Source: Bedellia somnulentella
Taxonomy: Eukaryota > Arthropoda > Insecta > Lepidoptera > Bedelliidae
Assembly (NCBI GenBank): GCA_963576735.1
Contig: OY755186.1
Span: forward strand, 12,697,970 to 12,761,969
Length of the DNA stretch: 64,000 bases
Direction of reading: 5' to 3'
In this document: piece after piece, positions 1 through 10,603 of the stretch
Numbering within the stretch: the stretch's first letter is position 1
Layout of the letters: each line of letters opens with the position of its first letter
Translations under genes and position numbers: made by a program
Notes under the pieces: generated by a model
Database searches by the model: none
What the model was told of the DNA's origin: nothing
The model's input: only the letters and a program-made list of their open reading frames with translations

Positions 1-294
1 ATTTTAATCATAAAATATTTTATTCATAATTATTTATATCAAATTTCAAGTTTGTGGATACAGAATAAAACACTTTTCATACACACTTTACCCACCTATT
101 TTACCCATTTGTTTTTTTTATCTATTCCCCTATACAATTCGGTATAAAAAGTAACCACAAACAAATTTAGGGGTGGAATTTTGGAAATTACCTTCTTTGT
201 GCTCACATACACAATAAAGACACCACTGATAAAAATTTAAAGTTTTTAGGTACAGCAGATGATTGTAAGTAAGTCAGTCAGTTTTGCCTTTTAT

Positions 295-525
295 ATGTAT
301 AAATATAAATATACAGACACATTATACACAGATCAAGTAAAACATGTATAATGTCTCTCAAAGACATATTTAATATTATACAATACACATATAAGTAGGT
401 AACATCCAAGACTAAGACACAATCATTTACGCTCATCAAATAAATGTTGCTCTCAGTGGGGATCGAACCCGCAACCTCCGGGCCGAGAAGTCACCTATCC
501 ACTCGGCCACGGCCGTCGTCAAATG
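295..525 (-). mobile_element. tRNA-derived SINE
   Basis: Read on the minus strand, a tRNA-like head at about 455-520 carries an A-box-like GTGGCCGAGTGG and a B-box GGTTCGATCCC, the two internal RNA polymerase III promoter elements. An AT-rich body of about 150 bases follows. The head resembles a Ser/Leu-type tRNA, but no full cloverleaf forms, so I call a SINE rather than a tRNA gene. The 3' limit is uncertain. Confidence 0.6.
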
Positions 526-529
526 AATA

Positions 530-1300
530 GTTAATCCCATTTATTACAATATAAATTGATGTAAGAATCTGCCACCACTCATGTCATGGGATTACTTTCT
601 TATCCATCCGTTTATCAGTGATCGATTTCATTCAACATTCAACTAGAATAATGAAAGTTAGACAAAAAGTTCAAGAATAATTTTAAAAAGGAATTAACGA
701 AAGGATTTATATAAGCTCAGTAAAAAATATGAAATTATTGAAACATAAATATATCCCAAAAGCGTTTCTTGATTTCCTTCAGTGTTCTTATGCAGAATTA
801 CATTATTTGTAGAGGCATGTATCTTGTATCATTTTGTTTATAAACTTATGATTTACAATAAATTGATTATAATTTATTAATGGTCCTTGGAGAATTGAAC
901 TTATCACGTGAGTGATAAATGACCGAGAGAAAACAAATCATTAGGCAACAGCATCTCGTGCATATAGAAGTGCATTTTATGTTCTTTGCATATTATGCAA
1001 ACCGCAGAGTTGTAACTTTTAATGAGCTTATGAAATGCCATTAAATTTTACATGGTACTTATATTTCATACTGCATGAAATTATTCTTAGTTTGTATCAA
1101 ATTAACGAATATATGCAAACAATTAAAACAAGGAACTTTTAGAGATAAGAATTCTTTGAACTATAACAATAACTTTGTTGTTTATTATCGTAATAAATTA
1201 ATTGTTTTTTTTTAGTTACCCAGTGCTCTAGCTTCTGAAACGCTAGAATAAAAAATCCAAATGTAAGTCACTCACCCAGATATTTAGCATCGTGCCTGAT
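530..1300. other. AT-rich intergenic DNA, nothing recognised
   Basis: I see no coding exon, RNA gene or recognisable repeat here on either strand. Confidence 0.5.
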
Positions 1301-1329
1301 ACGTTTATTGGATATCGGGAAGCACCTTT

Positions 1330-1680
1330 GTTCTTTTTGTGATAGCGCAGTGCATGTAGCGATAGATGCGGCGCGGTTATAATTAGACGCGCGTATATGT
1401 AGTCCGGTCTAGCGCCGCGACAGTCAGATACTGCCGCTCAGCTCACAGCTACTGAGTGATGAACTTTGTGGAGATTGACCCGCCACTGCTCTACCCCGCC
1501 GCGATCAACGATCATCACATTCCGAGGGTTGAACGTATTTTTGTTACACTTATCAGTCAATGAACGGCTTCCTACGTAGTATCTCCGCGACCCGCGTATC
1601 GACTTACTTGAAAAAACGTCTAGTTTGCCGGTGCCGGTAGCAATATGTAAGACGCTAATGTTTACGCGCACATGAAGTTA
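1330..1680 (+). promoter_or_regulatory. CpG-rich island, possible promoter and first exon
   Basis: This patch is far richer in G+C and CpG than the AT-rich DNA around it. A CAGTCAG string resembling an arthropod initiator lies near 1420. Downstream, an ATG at 1459 opens a 34-codon frame ending at 1561-1563, whose first part (MNFVEIDPPLLYP) reads like real coding sequence. A possible splice donor near 1533 could make it a first coding exon. No partner exon was found and the next 10 kb is transposon, so the gene may have been separated from its body. A minus-strand frame over the same bases is equally unsupported. Confidence 0.25.
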
Positions 1681-1846
1681 TGATTATCCCACAAATATTT
1701 ATTAATTTAGGATAATTATTTTGTTCGATATTTTGTTGATTGTGAACTTTTACTGTCACATTTTATCTCAGACAAGACATTATTGCTGGTTGCGTTTCGC
1801 TGCCTTAACTGCACCCATAATTGCTGTAAATTATGAAATAGTTCAA

Positions 1847-2163
1847 GCGTGACTGACAACTGCGTAACTGAGATGATATTCCAATGGGTAGAACACCCGC
1901 CCGAAAACTTCTGTTTCCCTTTTCCCTTCTGGGCGTGGGTTCAAATCCCGGATCGGACTTATATCAATATGTCTTTTCTAAAAGACATATGTGTGGTTAA
2001 ATTATCATGGTTGTTAACGGTGAGGGAAAACATCGTGAGGAAACCCACAACGCTAAGTTGTACTGAGCCATGTGACAGTGTATTCGTACAAAACGGCGAT
2101 AGGCCTGCCCCCTATCACGTGAGTACACTGTCCAAGCAAAACGTGGGTCCAACCTTATCTGGC
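1847..2163 (+). mobile_element. SINE family A copy
   Basis: This copy has a tRNA-like head (CCAATGGGTAGAACAC at about 1881), then the family body: a GACATATGTGTGGTTAA block, GGTGAGGGAAAACATCGTGAGGAAACC, and CGATAGGCCTGCCCCCTATCACGTGAGT. The usual 3' end (CCTCTGCCAACCCCTTCGGGG to CGTGAACGTTTATG) is missing because family B sequence abuts at about 2164. Better copies elsewhere in the window have clear target duplications. Confidence 0.7.
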
Positions 2164-2273
2164 TGCTGTGTAGTGTCGGCTTAGAATAACACAACCCCAT
2201 TTCTGCCGATGGGTGTGATGATGATGATGATGATGATGTCCTCCACGACGTATCCGTCGACGGCGACATCCTG

Positions 2274-4358
2274 TCAGTTCCTGGCGTGTGCTCGGAGGTG
2301 ACTTGCGAAGCCGAATTTCGTCTTAAACGTGCGGCTGCATATGCTGCACTCCAACTGACCGCTTGCGTTTGTAGTGTAGTTGTAGGAGACCTTGGGGCGT
2401 GTCTTTCGAGCGAGGCGTTTGGCGTCAAGTTCCTCAAGACGGTTACATTCAAACATGTCCGCTCCTTTTTTGACTGCGTTACGCCACTCTGGCCTCATCA
2501 AGGCATCTTTCTCCCACGTGTCATGAGACATGGCGCAGGATGTCAGATGTCGCTTCAGAACATCCTTGTATCGCAGATACTGCCCACCAGGCCTTCGTTT
2601 TCCACAGGAAAGTTCTGCGTAGAAAACAGATTTAGGCAATCGTGAGGCGTCCATACGTACAAGGTGCCCACACCATCTTAATTGCCCTTTCACCAGGAGA
2701 CATTCCATGCCAGAGATATTTGCACGACGTAGAACTTCGGAATTTGGGACACGATCCTGCCATTTTATCCGCAATATAGCACGAAGACATTTTAAGTGAA
2801 AGGTGTCCAGCCGTTTTATATCAGCTTTATATAGACACCACGACTCCGAAGCATACAGTAGAAGTGGAAGTATTATAGCTTTGTATACGGATAGCTTTGT
2901 TTGTAGATGGAGGTCGTGGGATTTCCAAACTCTCTGGTTGAGCCTACCAAAGGCCGCAGCAGCAGTAGCGATCCTCGCAGCTATCTCGGACTCAAGGCGG
3001 TTATCGTCACGTATTAGCGTTCCGAGGTAACGGAACTTTCGTACCTCTGCCAACGGCTTTCCACCCAGGCAAACAGCGGTGTCAGGCGCAGCTGTTCCTC
3101 TTGCCGGCTGCTTTAGGACTTCAGTTTTTGACACGCTGATTACCAGGCCAAATTTGCGACATGATTCGTCGAGATTGTCCACATATTGCTGCAGAGCGTC
3201 GATACTGTCAGCCATAAGGCAAACATCATCGGCATATAAGACTTCGAGCGCAGTCATTTTCTGAGTCTTGCGCTTAGATCTGAAGCGACTTAAGTCAAAA
3301 ACACTCTTATCGGACCTGACATTGATTTCAATCTGTCCGCTGCAGTTCTTCAAAGCATCTGTCATGACAACAGCGAAGTAGAGGGCAAAGAGCGTTGGAG
3401 CCATGACGCAACCCTGCTTAACACCGCTTGTAACCGGGAACTGTTCCGTAAACTGAGTTTCATGTCGAACCCGTGCCATCATCCCTTCGTGGAATTGTCG
3501 CACCAGGTTAGCAAACTTCTCGGGACATCCGGTCTTCTTCAGTATCGTCCACAGGGCAGTTCTTGGAACTCTATCGAACGCTTTCTCAAGATCCACAAAA
3601 CACATATAGAGATCACGGTGTTGTTCAAGGCTTTTTTCTTGTAACTGCTTGACCACAAAGATGGCATCAACCGTGCCTCGTTTGGGACGAAAACCACACT
3701 GACTCTCCGGAAGAATGCGCTCAGCCAATACACTGAGACGCCTATTTATTATATGAGATAATATCTTGCCAGCCGCAGAGAGAAGTGATATGCCTCTATA
3801 AGAGCCGCATTCTGATAGGTCCCCTTTTCCCTTGTACAGCTTGCAGATGGAGGCATCCTTCCAGTCTTGAGGTATGATTTCCAGTTCCCATATGCTACGT
3901 ACCAGCTCAAACAGTCTGTTTTTGATGTGGGGTCCCCCGTATTTAAACACTTCTGAAGGCAGACTATCTGAGCCAGGAGACTTGCCATTCTTCAGCCGGT
4001 GGATGGCTTCGTCGAACTCGCTGAAAGACGGCGGGTCATCGAGTTCTGACGCTATGGGCAGGTCCTCTAGCGTGTCTATGTATGACAGATCAGCTCCCTG
4101 TGTACCGGGATTCAGAACATCTTTAAAATGCTCTGCCCAACGGAGAAGCACTTCAGTGGGATCTGTCAGCCGCGCGGATTTGTCTTTTGAGAGAACTGGG
4201 GCGGTTTTCCTGCTTCTGGGTCCAAAGACACTTTTAAGACCCTCGAAGAATTTCCCCGTCTGATTACTGTCAGCAAGAATTTGCAGCTCCTCTGATTTAT
4301 TTTTCCACCACCAGTTCTTCAATTCGCGTATTTTTGCTTTGAGTTCCTGCTGTATGGC
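2274..4358 (-). CDS. RTE reverse transcriptase, C-terminal half of a split ORF
   Basis: The frame of about 694 codons encodes the RT half of the RTE polyprotein, which reverse-transcribes the element RNA at the nicked target. RT landmarks are visible: a KGDLSECGSYRGISLL block, GFRPKRGTVDAI, a FVDLEKAFD motif with a catalytic Asp, SGVKQGCVMAPTLFALYF, and the YADD box at about residue 365 of the main frame. A C-terminal CSICSRTFKTKFGFASHLRAH segment is a C2H2-like zinc knuckle. The frame stays open to the insertion joint at 4358. No start codon belongs to it, because translation originally came through from the endonuclease half at 7441-8540. It is intact but orphaned. Confidence 0.88.
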   Translation of the reverse strand, partial: AIQQELKAKIRELKNWWWKNKSEELQILADSNQTGKFFEGLKSVFGPRSRKTAPVLSKDKSARLTDPTEVLLRWAEHFKDVLNPGTQGADLSYIDTLEDLPIASELDDPPSFSEFDEAIHRLKNGKSPGSDSLPSEVFKYGGPHIKNRLFELVRSIWELEIIPQDWKDASICKLYKGKGDLSECGSYRGISLLSAAGKILSHIINRRLSVLAERILPESQCGFRPKRGTVDAIFVVKQLQEKSLEQHRDLYMCFVDLEKAFDRVPRTALWTILKKTGCPEKFANLVRQFHEGMMARVRHETQFTEQFPVTSGVKQGCVMAPTLFALYFAVVMTDALKNCSGQIEINVRSDKSVFDLSRFRSKRKTQKMTALEVLYADDVCLMADSIDALQQYVDNLDESCRKFGLVISVSKTEVLKQPARGTAAPDTAVCLGGKPLAEVRKFRYLGTLIRDDNRLESEIAARIATAAAAFGRLNQRVWKSHDLHLQTKLSVYKAIILPLLLYASESWCLYKADIKRLDTFHLKCLRAILRIKWQDRVPNSEVLRRANISGMECLLVKGQLRWCGHLVRMDASRLPKSVFYAELSCGKRRPGGQYLRYKDVLKRHLTSCAMSHDTWEKDALMRPEWRNAVKKGADMFECNRLEELDAKRLARKTRPKVSYNYTTNASGQLECSICSRTFKTKFGFASHLRAHARN

Positions 4359-7259
4359 AATATTAATAAAAAGAATACTTTACAAGGAGTCTCCCAGTTT
4401 AAACTTGTATGTCAAAATACTCAGGGGTTTTCTTGTAAAGAATTAGAAATAGAACTGTTTTTGGAAAAATATGAAATAGATTGTTTATGTGTTACTGAAC
4501 ACTGGCTTAAGAATTGCGAACTCATATTTGGTTTTGAAAACTATTATTTAGCTAGCAACTACTGCCGCAATTCTAAAGCCTGTGGTGGCTCCGCTATATT
4601 TTTAAAAAATAATATTAAATCAAAAATTCGTAATGATATTGTAAAGTTAAGCGTTGAGCAAGTCGTGGAATTATCCTGCATAGAGTTAAAAAACTATTTC
4701 TTAGTATGTGTGTATCGACCCCCTTATAACCAAAATTATGATAAATTCGAAAATGTAATGGAAGATGTATTAAGCAAAGTTTTCAGGAATAAAAAACGTA
4801 TAATAATATGTGGAGACTTCAATGTGGATCTCCTACAAGACAGTTATCTTAAAACACGGTTGATGAGTTTATTCCAATCGTTCAATTTAGAAAATTTATT
4901 CTTGGAACCGACTAGAATCAAAACATGCTTAGATAATGTATTTACTAATGCAGATTTTTCAAGTAAAAGTGTTATAAATAAACTAAAGTCTGATCACAGC
5001 GGCCTTTTTGTTAGCTTTCCTCTAGAGATACCAGAACCAAAAATTGTTATTAAAAAAAGGCATATTACTGCTAGTAAAGTAGAAAAATATATAAATATAA
5101 TAAGCTCTAAGTTGCCTACATTTACAATTAATAAAAACTCAGATACTAGCTATGATATCTTTTATAATGTTTTGATAAATGAGTTTAATGAAATTTTCAA
5201 TGTAAAAAATTTAACTATTACCAGTAAATTTAAGTTTTGTGAGTGGGCAACACCAAGTATTTATAGATCAAGAGAAAAACTCTTCGATTTATATGATCAA
5301 AAAGCTTATAGTAATAATAATGAATTGAGTGAATATGTAAAAAAATACTCAAAAATATTTAATAAAGTATGTAAAGAGGCTAAAGCCAGATACCTAAGCC
5401 GACGTATCCGAACATCCGATAATAAAGTTAAAACAGTGTGGAATATTATCAACACCCAAACAGGCCGAGGTAAACCATGTGATCAGGAGTTCTGTGTTCG
5501 ATCTGATAAAGGTCTGACTACCTCTAATGAGGAAATCGCTTGTATTTTTGAAAAATATTTTACTGACATACCATCAAAAACAACTGAATATTTAAACACA
5601 TCGGTCATAAAAGCTCAACACTTGTTACAACAAAATGTTGATAGGTGCGAAACTTTGTTTTGTTTTAAAGATGTCAGCCCTACAGATATCGAAAAATGTT
5701 TTAAATCATTTAAACTAAAAAGTTCTGAAGACATTTGGGGTATGTCAGTGAAAGTTTGCCATAATTTTATTGTAACTTTGGCTCCATATTTAGCAGATAT
5801 ATTTAATGAATGTATAAGAAATAAAATCTTTCCAAATCTCATGAAGCATAGTAAAATTGTACCACTTCTTAAATCCGGAGGAGATAAAATTAGTCCTGAT
5901 GGTTATAGACCCATATCAATTCTGCCAGTTTTAAGTAAAATATTCGAAAAACTAATGTTCAATCAAATGCTTTTGCATTTCGCTTCAAACAAATTGTTTC
6001 ATCCAAAACAATTTGGCTTTACGAAGGGCCGCTCTACCACCGATGCAGGCGTTGCCTTAATGAAACACATTTTTGATTCGTGGGAACGCAAAAATGATGC
6101 TATTGGTTTGTTTTGCGATCTTACGAAGGCATTTGATTGTGCAGATCATGAAATCCTTTTTATTAAATTAGAACATTATGGCATACAAGGTGACGCACTT
6201 AAATTAATAAAGTCTTACTTTTCGGATCGGATACAGAAAGTGCAAATCAATAATGCAATATCACCTAGAACTCATGTAAAAATGGGTGTTCCGCAGGGTT
6301 CTATTTTGGGCCCATTTTTATTTTTAGTTTATATTAATGATTTGCCGTTCATGGTCGAGAAAATGTCCGAGATAGTGTTATTTGCTGATGATACTTCTTT
6401 AGTATTTGACGTTGAAAGAAATAATCAGAATATTGACGAGGTGAATAACACGGTTTCACAGATTCAAACATGGTTTGCTTCCAATAATCTTGTACTGAAT
6501 GGTAAAAAAACCAAATGCATTAAATTTGTATTACCTAATGTTAGGTGCGTTGATAACGAAATAATTTTAAATAATGAAAAGTTAGTATTTTCGGATGACA
6601 CAGTTTTCTTAGGGATAACTCTGGACTCCAAGCTCCAATGGGGACCCCACATTAGCTCACTAGCTGGCAGGCTAAGTAGTGCTGCATATGCCGTTAGGAA
6701 AATAAGACATTTGACAGATGTACAGACAGCTCGATTAGTTTATTACAGCTATTTTCATAGTGTAATGTCTTACGGTATTTTACTCTGGGGCAGAGCAGCT
6801 GATGTTGGTTCCATATTTATTCTCCAAAAGAGAGCAATAAGAGCTATATACAATTTGAGATCCCGAGATTCCCTGAGGGAATTGTTTAAAACAATAAATA
6901 TAATGACACTGCCATGTCAATATATTTATGAAAATATTATGTATGTAAGAAAGAATCAGGCCTCTTTTGTGAAAAATTGTGACAGACATATTCGAAACCT
7001 GAGAGACAACAATAAAATATCAGTACCAAAATACAGATTGTCAAAAGTAAATACATCTTTCATGGGGTTATGCGTAAAAATGTATAATAAAATACCTGAG
7101 GACATTTTAAATTTAACAGAAACAAAATTCAAAGCAGCAGTTAAAAAAAATCTTAGTTCGAAAGCCTATTACAATGTCAATGATTACATTAATGATGAAG
7201 TGGCTTGGTGTCATCAGGGCTCTGTGCAGGATGTTTCCGGGCTAACACCAAAATTGTAA
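4359..7259 (+). CDS. LINE ORF2: endonuclease and reverse transcriptase
   Basis: The open frame of about 966 codons runs from the insertion joint to a stop at 7259. The N-terminal part is an AP-like endonuclease: LVCQNTQG at about 4404, then CVTEHWL, GGSAIFLKN, VYRPPYN, ICGDFNVDLL and SDHSGLFVSF, which nicks target DNA. The second half is reverse transcriptase: YRPISILPVLSKIFEK, FGFTKGRSTTDA, LTKAFDCADH, GVPQGSILGPFLFLVYINDLP and the FADDTSLV catalytic box. The LPFMV and FLGITLD style fits the CR1/jockey group; the exact clade needs a tree. I see no internal stop or frameshift, so this insertion is young. The first ATG is internal, and the true start was probably lost by 5' truncation. Confidence 0.88.
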   Translation, partial: NINKKNTLQGVSQFKLVCQNTQGFSCKELEIELFLEKYEIDCLCVTEHWLKNCELIFGFENYYLASNYCRNSKACGGSAIFLKNNIKSKIRNDIVKLSVEQVVELSCIELKNYFLVCVYRPPYNQNYDKFENVMEDVLSKVFRNKKRIIICGDFNVDLLQDSYLKTRLMSLFQSFNLENLFLEPTRIKTCLDNVFTNADFSSKSVINKLKSDHSGLFVSFPLEIPEPKIVIKKRHITASKVEKYINIISSKLPTFTINKNSDTSYDIFYNVLINEFNEIFNVKNLTITSKFKFCEWATPSIYRSREKLFDLYDQKAYSNNNELSEYVKKYSKIFNKVCKEAKARYLSRRIRTSDNKVKTVWNIINTQTGRGKPCDQEFCVRSDKGLTTSNEEIACIFEKYFTDIPSKTTEYLNTSVIKAQHLLQQNVDRCETLFCFKDVSPTDIEKCFKSFKLKSSEDIWGMSVKVCHNFIVTLAPYLADIFNECIRNKIFPNLMKHSKIVPLLKSGGDKISPDGYRPISILPVLSKIFEKLMFNQMLLHFASNKLFHPKQFGFTKGRSTTDAGVALMKHIFDSWERKNDAIGLFCDLTKAFDCADHEILFIKLEHYGIQGDALKLIKSYFSDRIQKVQINNAISPRTHVKMGVPQGSILGPFLFLVYINDLPFMVEKMSEIVLFADDTSLVFDVERNNQNIDEVNNTVSQIQTWFASNNLVLNGKKTKCIKFVLPNVRCVDNEIILNNEKLVFSDDTVFLGITLDSKLQWGPHISSLAGRLSSAAYAVRKIRHLTDVQTARLVYYSYFHSVMSYGILLWGRAADVGSIFILQKRAIRAIYNLRSRDSLRELFKTINIMTLPCQYIYENIMYVRKNQASFVKNCDRHIRNLRDNNKISVPKYRLSKVNTSFMGLCVKMYNKIPEDILNLTETKFKAAVKKNLSSKAYYNVNDYINDEVAWCHQGSVQDVSGLTPKL

Positions 7260-7440
7260 TGGACGTTAAAAAAAGATGTGTGTTGACGAGTTTCTTACGG
7301 GTTCTTCTCTCAACAAAACACCTTCCGAATCCGAAGTAAACTTAGTATTAAGTTAAAATTTGACGTTCAAAAAACAAAGATTTATCTTTTTATTTTGAAA
7401 TAAATGATTATTTTATTTTTATTTTATATTTATTTTATTT
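4359..7440 (+). mobile_element. CR1/jockey-type LINE nested in the RTE LINE
   Basis: A plus-strand LINE lies in the opposite orientation inside the RTE coding sequence. TATGGC occurs at both joints (4353-4358 and 7441-7446). Removing the insert plus one copy of the six bases rejoins the RTE reading frame exactly. The 3' end is an AT-rich (ATTTT)n-like tail at about 7400-7440. The copy lacks a 5' UTR and ORF1, so it is 5'-truncated just upstream of the endonuclease. Confidence 0.88.
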
Positions 7441-8540
7441 TATGGCTCTGCGATGTCCAGTACTGGACGGATTTCGCAAGGCGCGTCTTGAATCTTCAAC
7501 CAGTTTCCGTATTTGTGCGTCGGAGTCATCGAACCAGTCTTGATTTTTCTTCTCCGGCTTTCCTACTACTCGCTGAGAGATTTCATAAAGGGTTTTAGCA
7601 TAAAGTCGCCATCCTTCATCAATAGACGCTCCTTCCTCCGTACTAGAGTACACATCACCAAATTCAGCGTCAAGTTTGCGCCGCGTTTCTGCGTTGTGGA
7701 CTAGTTTGGTAAATGCTAATCTCGCCGGGATCTTATGCTGGTTTCTGCGTGGAGGCTTGATGTTTAGCCTCATCTTTGATCTTATTAGACGGTGATCTGT
7801 CCACCCTTCTGCTCCTCGCATGGCTCTTGTTATAAGAACATCTTTCAGGTCCTCTCTTCGAACTATGATGTAGTCTAGAAGATGCCAATGTTTGGAGCGC
7901 GGATGCATCCAGGACGTCTTGTATTTTTCGGGCAGCCGGAAAAAAGTGTTTGTGATACTTAGGTTAAGTTCAGCACACAAGGTTAGCAGCGTGGTTCCAT
8001 TGGCGTTACACTTCCCAATGCCGTGCCGCCCTAACACATCTTTCCAGGCATCATGATCCGTACCAACACGCGCATTGAAGTCACCAAGCACAATAAGCTT
8101 ATCACCGGACGGTATAGCGTGCAGTATTTTGCGCAGGTCTTCATAAAATTGTTCCTTGTCGTCATCAGGTGAAGTTAGAGTAAGGGCGTATACACTCACT
8201 ATATGCAGGTACTTTCGATGAGCCAAGTGAAGACGCAATGTCATGAGCCTATCATTGATTCCTTTTGGAGGCTCCAACATTAATCTTGCTAGAGCGTTCT
8301 TCGCAGCAAATCCCACGCCACTAGCGGCCTTTTCGGTTGCGGGCTTCCCTATCCAGTAGTAAGTGTAGCCACCTAATGGCTCACAGAGCTCCCCACTGTC
8401 CAACAGGTGCGTCTCGCTGATTGCAGCTATGTCGATGTTATAGCGCGCCAGTTCGCGAGCTATGAGCGCAGTTTTCCTTTCGGGACACAAGTTTTGGTCA
8501 CTATCCAAGAGGGTCCTCACATTCCAGACAGCTATATTAA
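7441..8540 (-). CDS. RTE endonuclease, N-terminal half of a split ORF
   Basis: This frame encodes the AP-type endonuclease half of the RTE LINE, often annotated in insects as 'craniofacial development protein 2-like'. Visible motifs are AVWNVRTLLDS at the start, ISETHLLDSGEL, GVGFAAKNAL, VSVYALT, LGDFNARVG and WTDHRLIRSKMRLNI, matching the catalytic Glu, Asp/Asn and Asp/His positions of the family. The frame ends at 7441, where the CR1-type insertion begins, with a spurious stop three codons into the insert. It belongs with the RT half at 2274-4358. Confidence 0.85.
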
Positions 8541-9689
8541 GATTAACATTAGTTTTATTTTTCTTCTGTGACTTCTGACCGCGATTAGTTGGTGCCCAGA
8601 TGACCGCGGTTTGCCATCTAGGTGAGGTTTGAGACAGACTATGTTTAGGCCACCTTTTCTAGACCCCTCCCCGGATTGGGGAAAGCAGAGCGATCCTAAA
8701 TAGGGCTGCTTTGTCATCAGGCGTGCTGCCGAACCTGTCTTCCCGCCTCAGTCGAATCCAGGAGCGACCACTCTCGCCTGACCGCCTGCGTGCAGAGAAT
8801 CAGCTAAGAACCGAACAACCAGTTCGAATTCTCACCACCAACGCTCCATCGCCGCAGGGCTTGCACTCTCAGTGTCCAGTTACTGCCGGGTGTCATCAGC
8901 GCGTGAGTTTATTATAGTGGGTGAACATGTGCGCAGGTGCAAACCCACTCCCTCGTCTGCCACTCCCAGGCGTCAACGGATTGGAAGACCAATACGGCTG
9001 ACAGGGAATGAAAGATGCAGTAAATAGCCGCAAATCACTAAGTGGATCCTGACATGCGCCTTTTGAGGCATTTTACGATGCCTTGCTGTACCGCCACAGT
9101 TGCCGGGACATTTGCCATATCTGGCGGTGCCCGTCTTCTATATCGGTGCAGTCTTTGCGTACCGTGCGAGGGATCGCTCGCAATAAAACCCCCCTAATGC
9201 CTCCTCCGCCTGATCAGCCGTACCAATGGATTCCACTTCCGCCTTCTCAGCCGTTGAGGTCTTCACCCGTAACCCTGGGCATGGGCTCCACGATATACCC
9301 CGCAGAACTGGGTCCCTGCCGAACTTTGCCACCGACTCACTCCGGCCTACTGGAGAGAGGGGTGCCCACTCCCGCGACGTGGACGCGCCGGACTGGAATT
9401 ACCCCGGTGGGTAATAGAGAAGACGACTCTATTTCCCCCGGGGCCGGGTTAATGGTCTTGTGTGTTTCCAAGACCAAGAGGTGGGTGTACGTGAGAGGCG
9501 ACTAACGGTATTGGGGCTTTTGAGGGATTTTTGGGCGATGCGGTTGGAGACCCATCACCAACAACCTTTATTTTGCCATCTTTTCCCCGCTAAACTTTCC
9601 AAAAGCGGCTGAAGAATTTCTAGTTCCTTAGCTCTGACTACCCCTTCTAGGGATTTATAGCCGCGAGTATGAGTATGAGTACTTATCTG

Positions 9690-9770
9690 GACATTAGATG
9701 CCATGTGAGTTCGGAAGTATTGGTACCTCTACCAACCCCTTCCGGGATATACGGCGTGAACGTTTATGTT
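9690..9770 (+). mobile_element. SINE family A, 3' fragment
   Basis: Only the 3' end of family A is present: GTTCGGAAGTATTGGTACC, CCAACCCCTTCCGGG, CGTGAACGTTTATG. Confidence 0.6.
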
Positions 9771-9779
9771 CAAGCGTCA

Positions 9780-10590
9780 GCGCTCGGTGTGATTTTCAGT
9801 TGAAGTTGAAGCATGACGCAAAAGCTTTTCGAATGGTACAAAAATCTGTCTTCTGTAAAATATTTAAAAGTTGCTCACCGATTACGGATTTTCATCCGCC
9901 GGAGCACCAGGTTTGTGATAGCATATCTGTATACGTTATGCTTCTTTGTGATCGAACTCCTCAGGACCGGCTCCACCTAATTGGCACAGCGATCAAGTGG
10001 ACATTGCTTAGTGTCGTAAGGGTTCGCATGACGTGATCGAACCTACCATTGAGGAATAATCACCGAATAACTATTTTCCTATTGAAGTCAAGAAAATAAA
10101 GTTAATGGTTTCGTATTTAGAGCGCGACTTAATGAATGCTTGAGACCGACTGCACAGACAGAAAGACTGAGATTTGATTAACTCGCTCAGCTCAACTCAT
10201 TTCAATCGCAATTTACATTGAAGTCCTTGTTTATGTCGCAGATTTCCTACTAATAAAGGCGGAATATGTCACTAAAGACGCGGCATAATCGCTCTCACAC
10301 GCTTCTCACTACCACTACCCATTTAACTTATTTATTATTAAAATTATTCTCTTATATATTTGTAAATAAAAGATATTTATTTATTTGTAGTGTCCCATTA
10401 AAGCTCTTCGCCAGTGGGATAGTCTCTATGTATTACATCGAAAATAGTATTACGAGTAATTGGATTTCAAACATCGGGCTGGGTCATAGTTGAGTACAAG
10501 AACAAGTATCAGTCACTCAGAAGGTCCCAAGAAAAACTGCAACATCCAGGCATTATATGAGCTGTCCGCGATCTTTATACTATCCTTGAG
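9780..10590. other. Intergenic DNA, nothing recognised
   Basis: I found no supported exon, RNA gene or repeat. Short frames here have no coding features. Confidence 0.4.
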
Positions 10591-10603
10591 CGTCAAGGGA
10601 AGC

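Larger units (their letters stand above)
2217..9479 (-). mobile_element. RTE-type LINE, interrupted by another LINE
   Basis: This minus-strand non-LTR retrotransposon is about 4.2 kb once the nested insertion is removed. It ends in an (ATC)n tail at 2217-2237, typical of RTE-like elements, and is flanked by a 9-bp target duplication. It encodes an AP-type endonuclease followed by reverse transcriptase. Its 5' leader at about 8550-9480 has no long frame. A CR1/jockey-type LINE (4359-7440) is inserted in the linker between the endonuclease and the RT. The copy is therefore dead as a unit, although each half of the coding sequence is still open. Confidence 0.85.
2164..9672 (+). mobile_element. 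SINE-like family B copy split by an RTE LINE
   Basis: The two halves of one family B element lie at 2164-2216 (GTGTAGTGTCGGCTTAGAAT start) and 9480-9672 (AGGCGACTAACGG to GCCGCGAGTATGAGT end). The RTE LINE sits between them. The sequences at the two joints, GATGGGTGT at 2208-2216 and GGTGGGTGT at 9480-9488, are a 9-bp duplication with one difference. Uninterrupted copies in the window have these bases only once, so this is an insertion. Confidence 0.75.

Noticed and set aside
455..520. tRNA-like sequence as a functional tRNA (also at 15345-15415 and 34150-34265)
   Set aside because: Acceptor stems do not pair and AT-rich SINE bodies follow, unlike the good cloverleaf at 57221-57292.
1438..1671. 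Minus-strand 77-codon frame
   Set aside because: No family features; it lies over the CpG-rich patch and ends without a plausible gene context.
4461..4463. TTG at 4461 as the start of the CR1-type ORF2
   Set aside because: Endonuclease sequence is readable upstream in the same frame back to the insertion joint, so the true start was lost by truncation.
2217..9479. Family B as an internal-deletion derivative of the RTE LINE, because both share their ends
   Set aside because: The shared ends lie outside the RTE's ATC tail and leader, and the repeated GRTGGGTGT fits a target duplication; the RTE simply landed in a family B copy.
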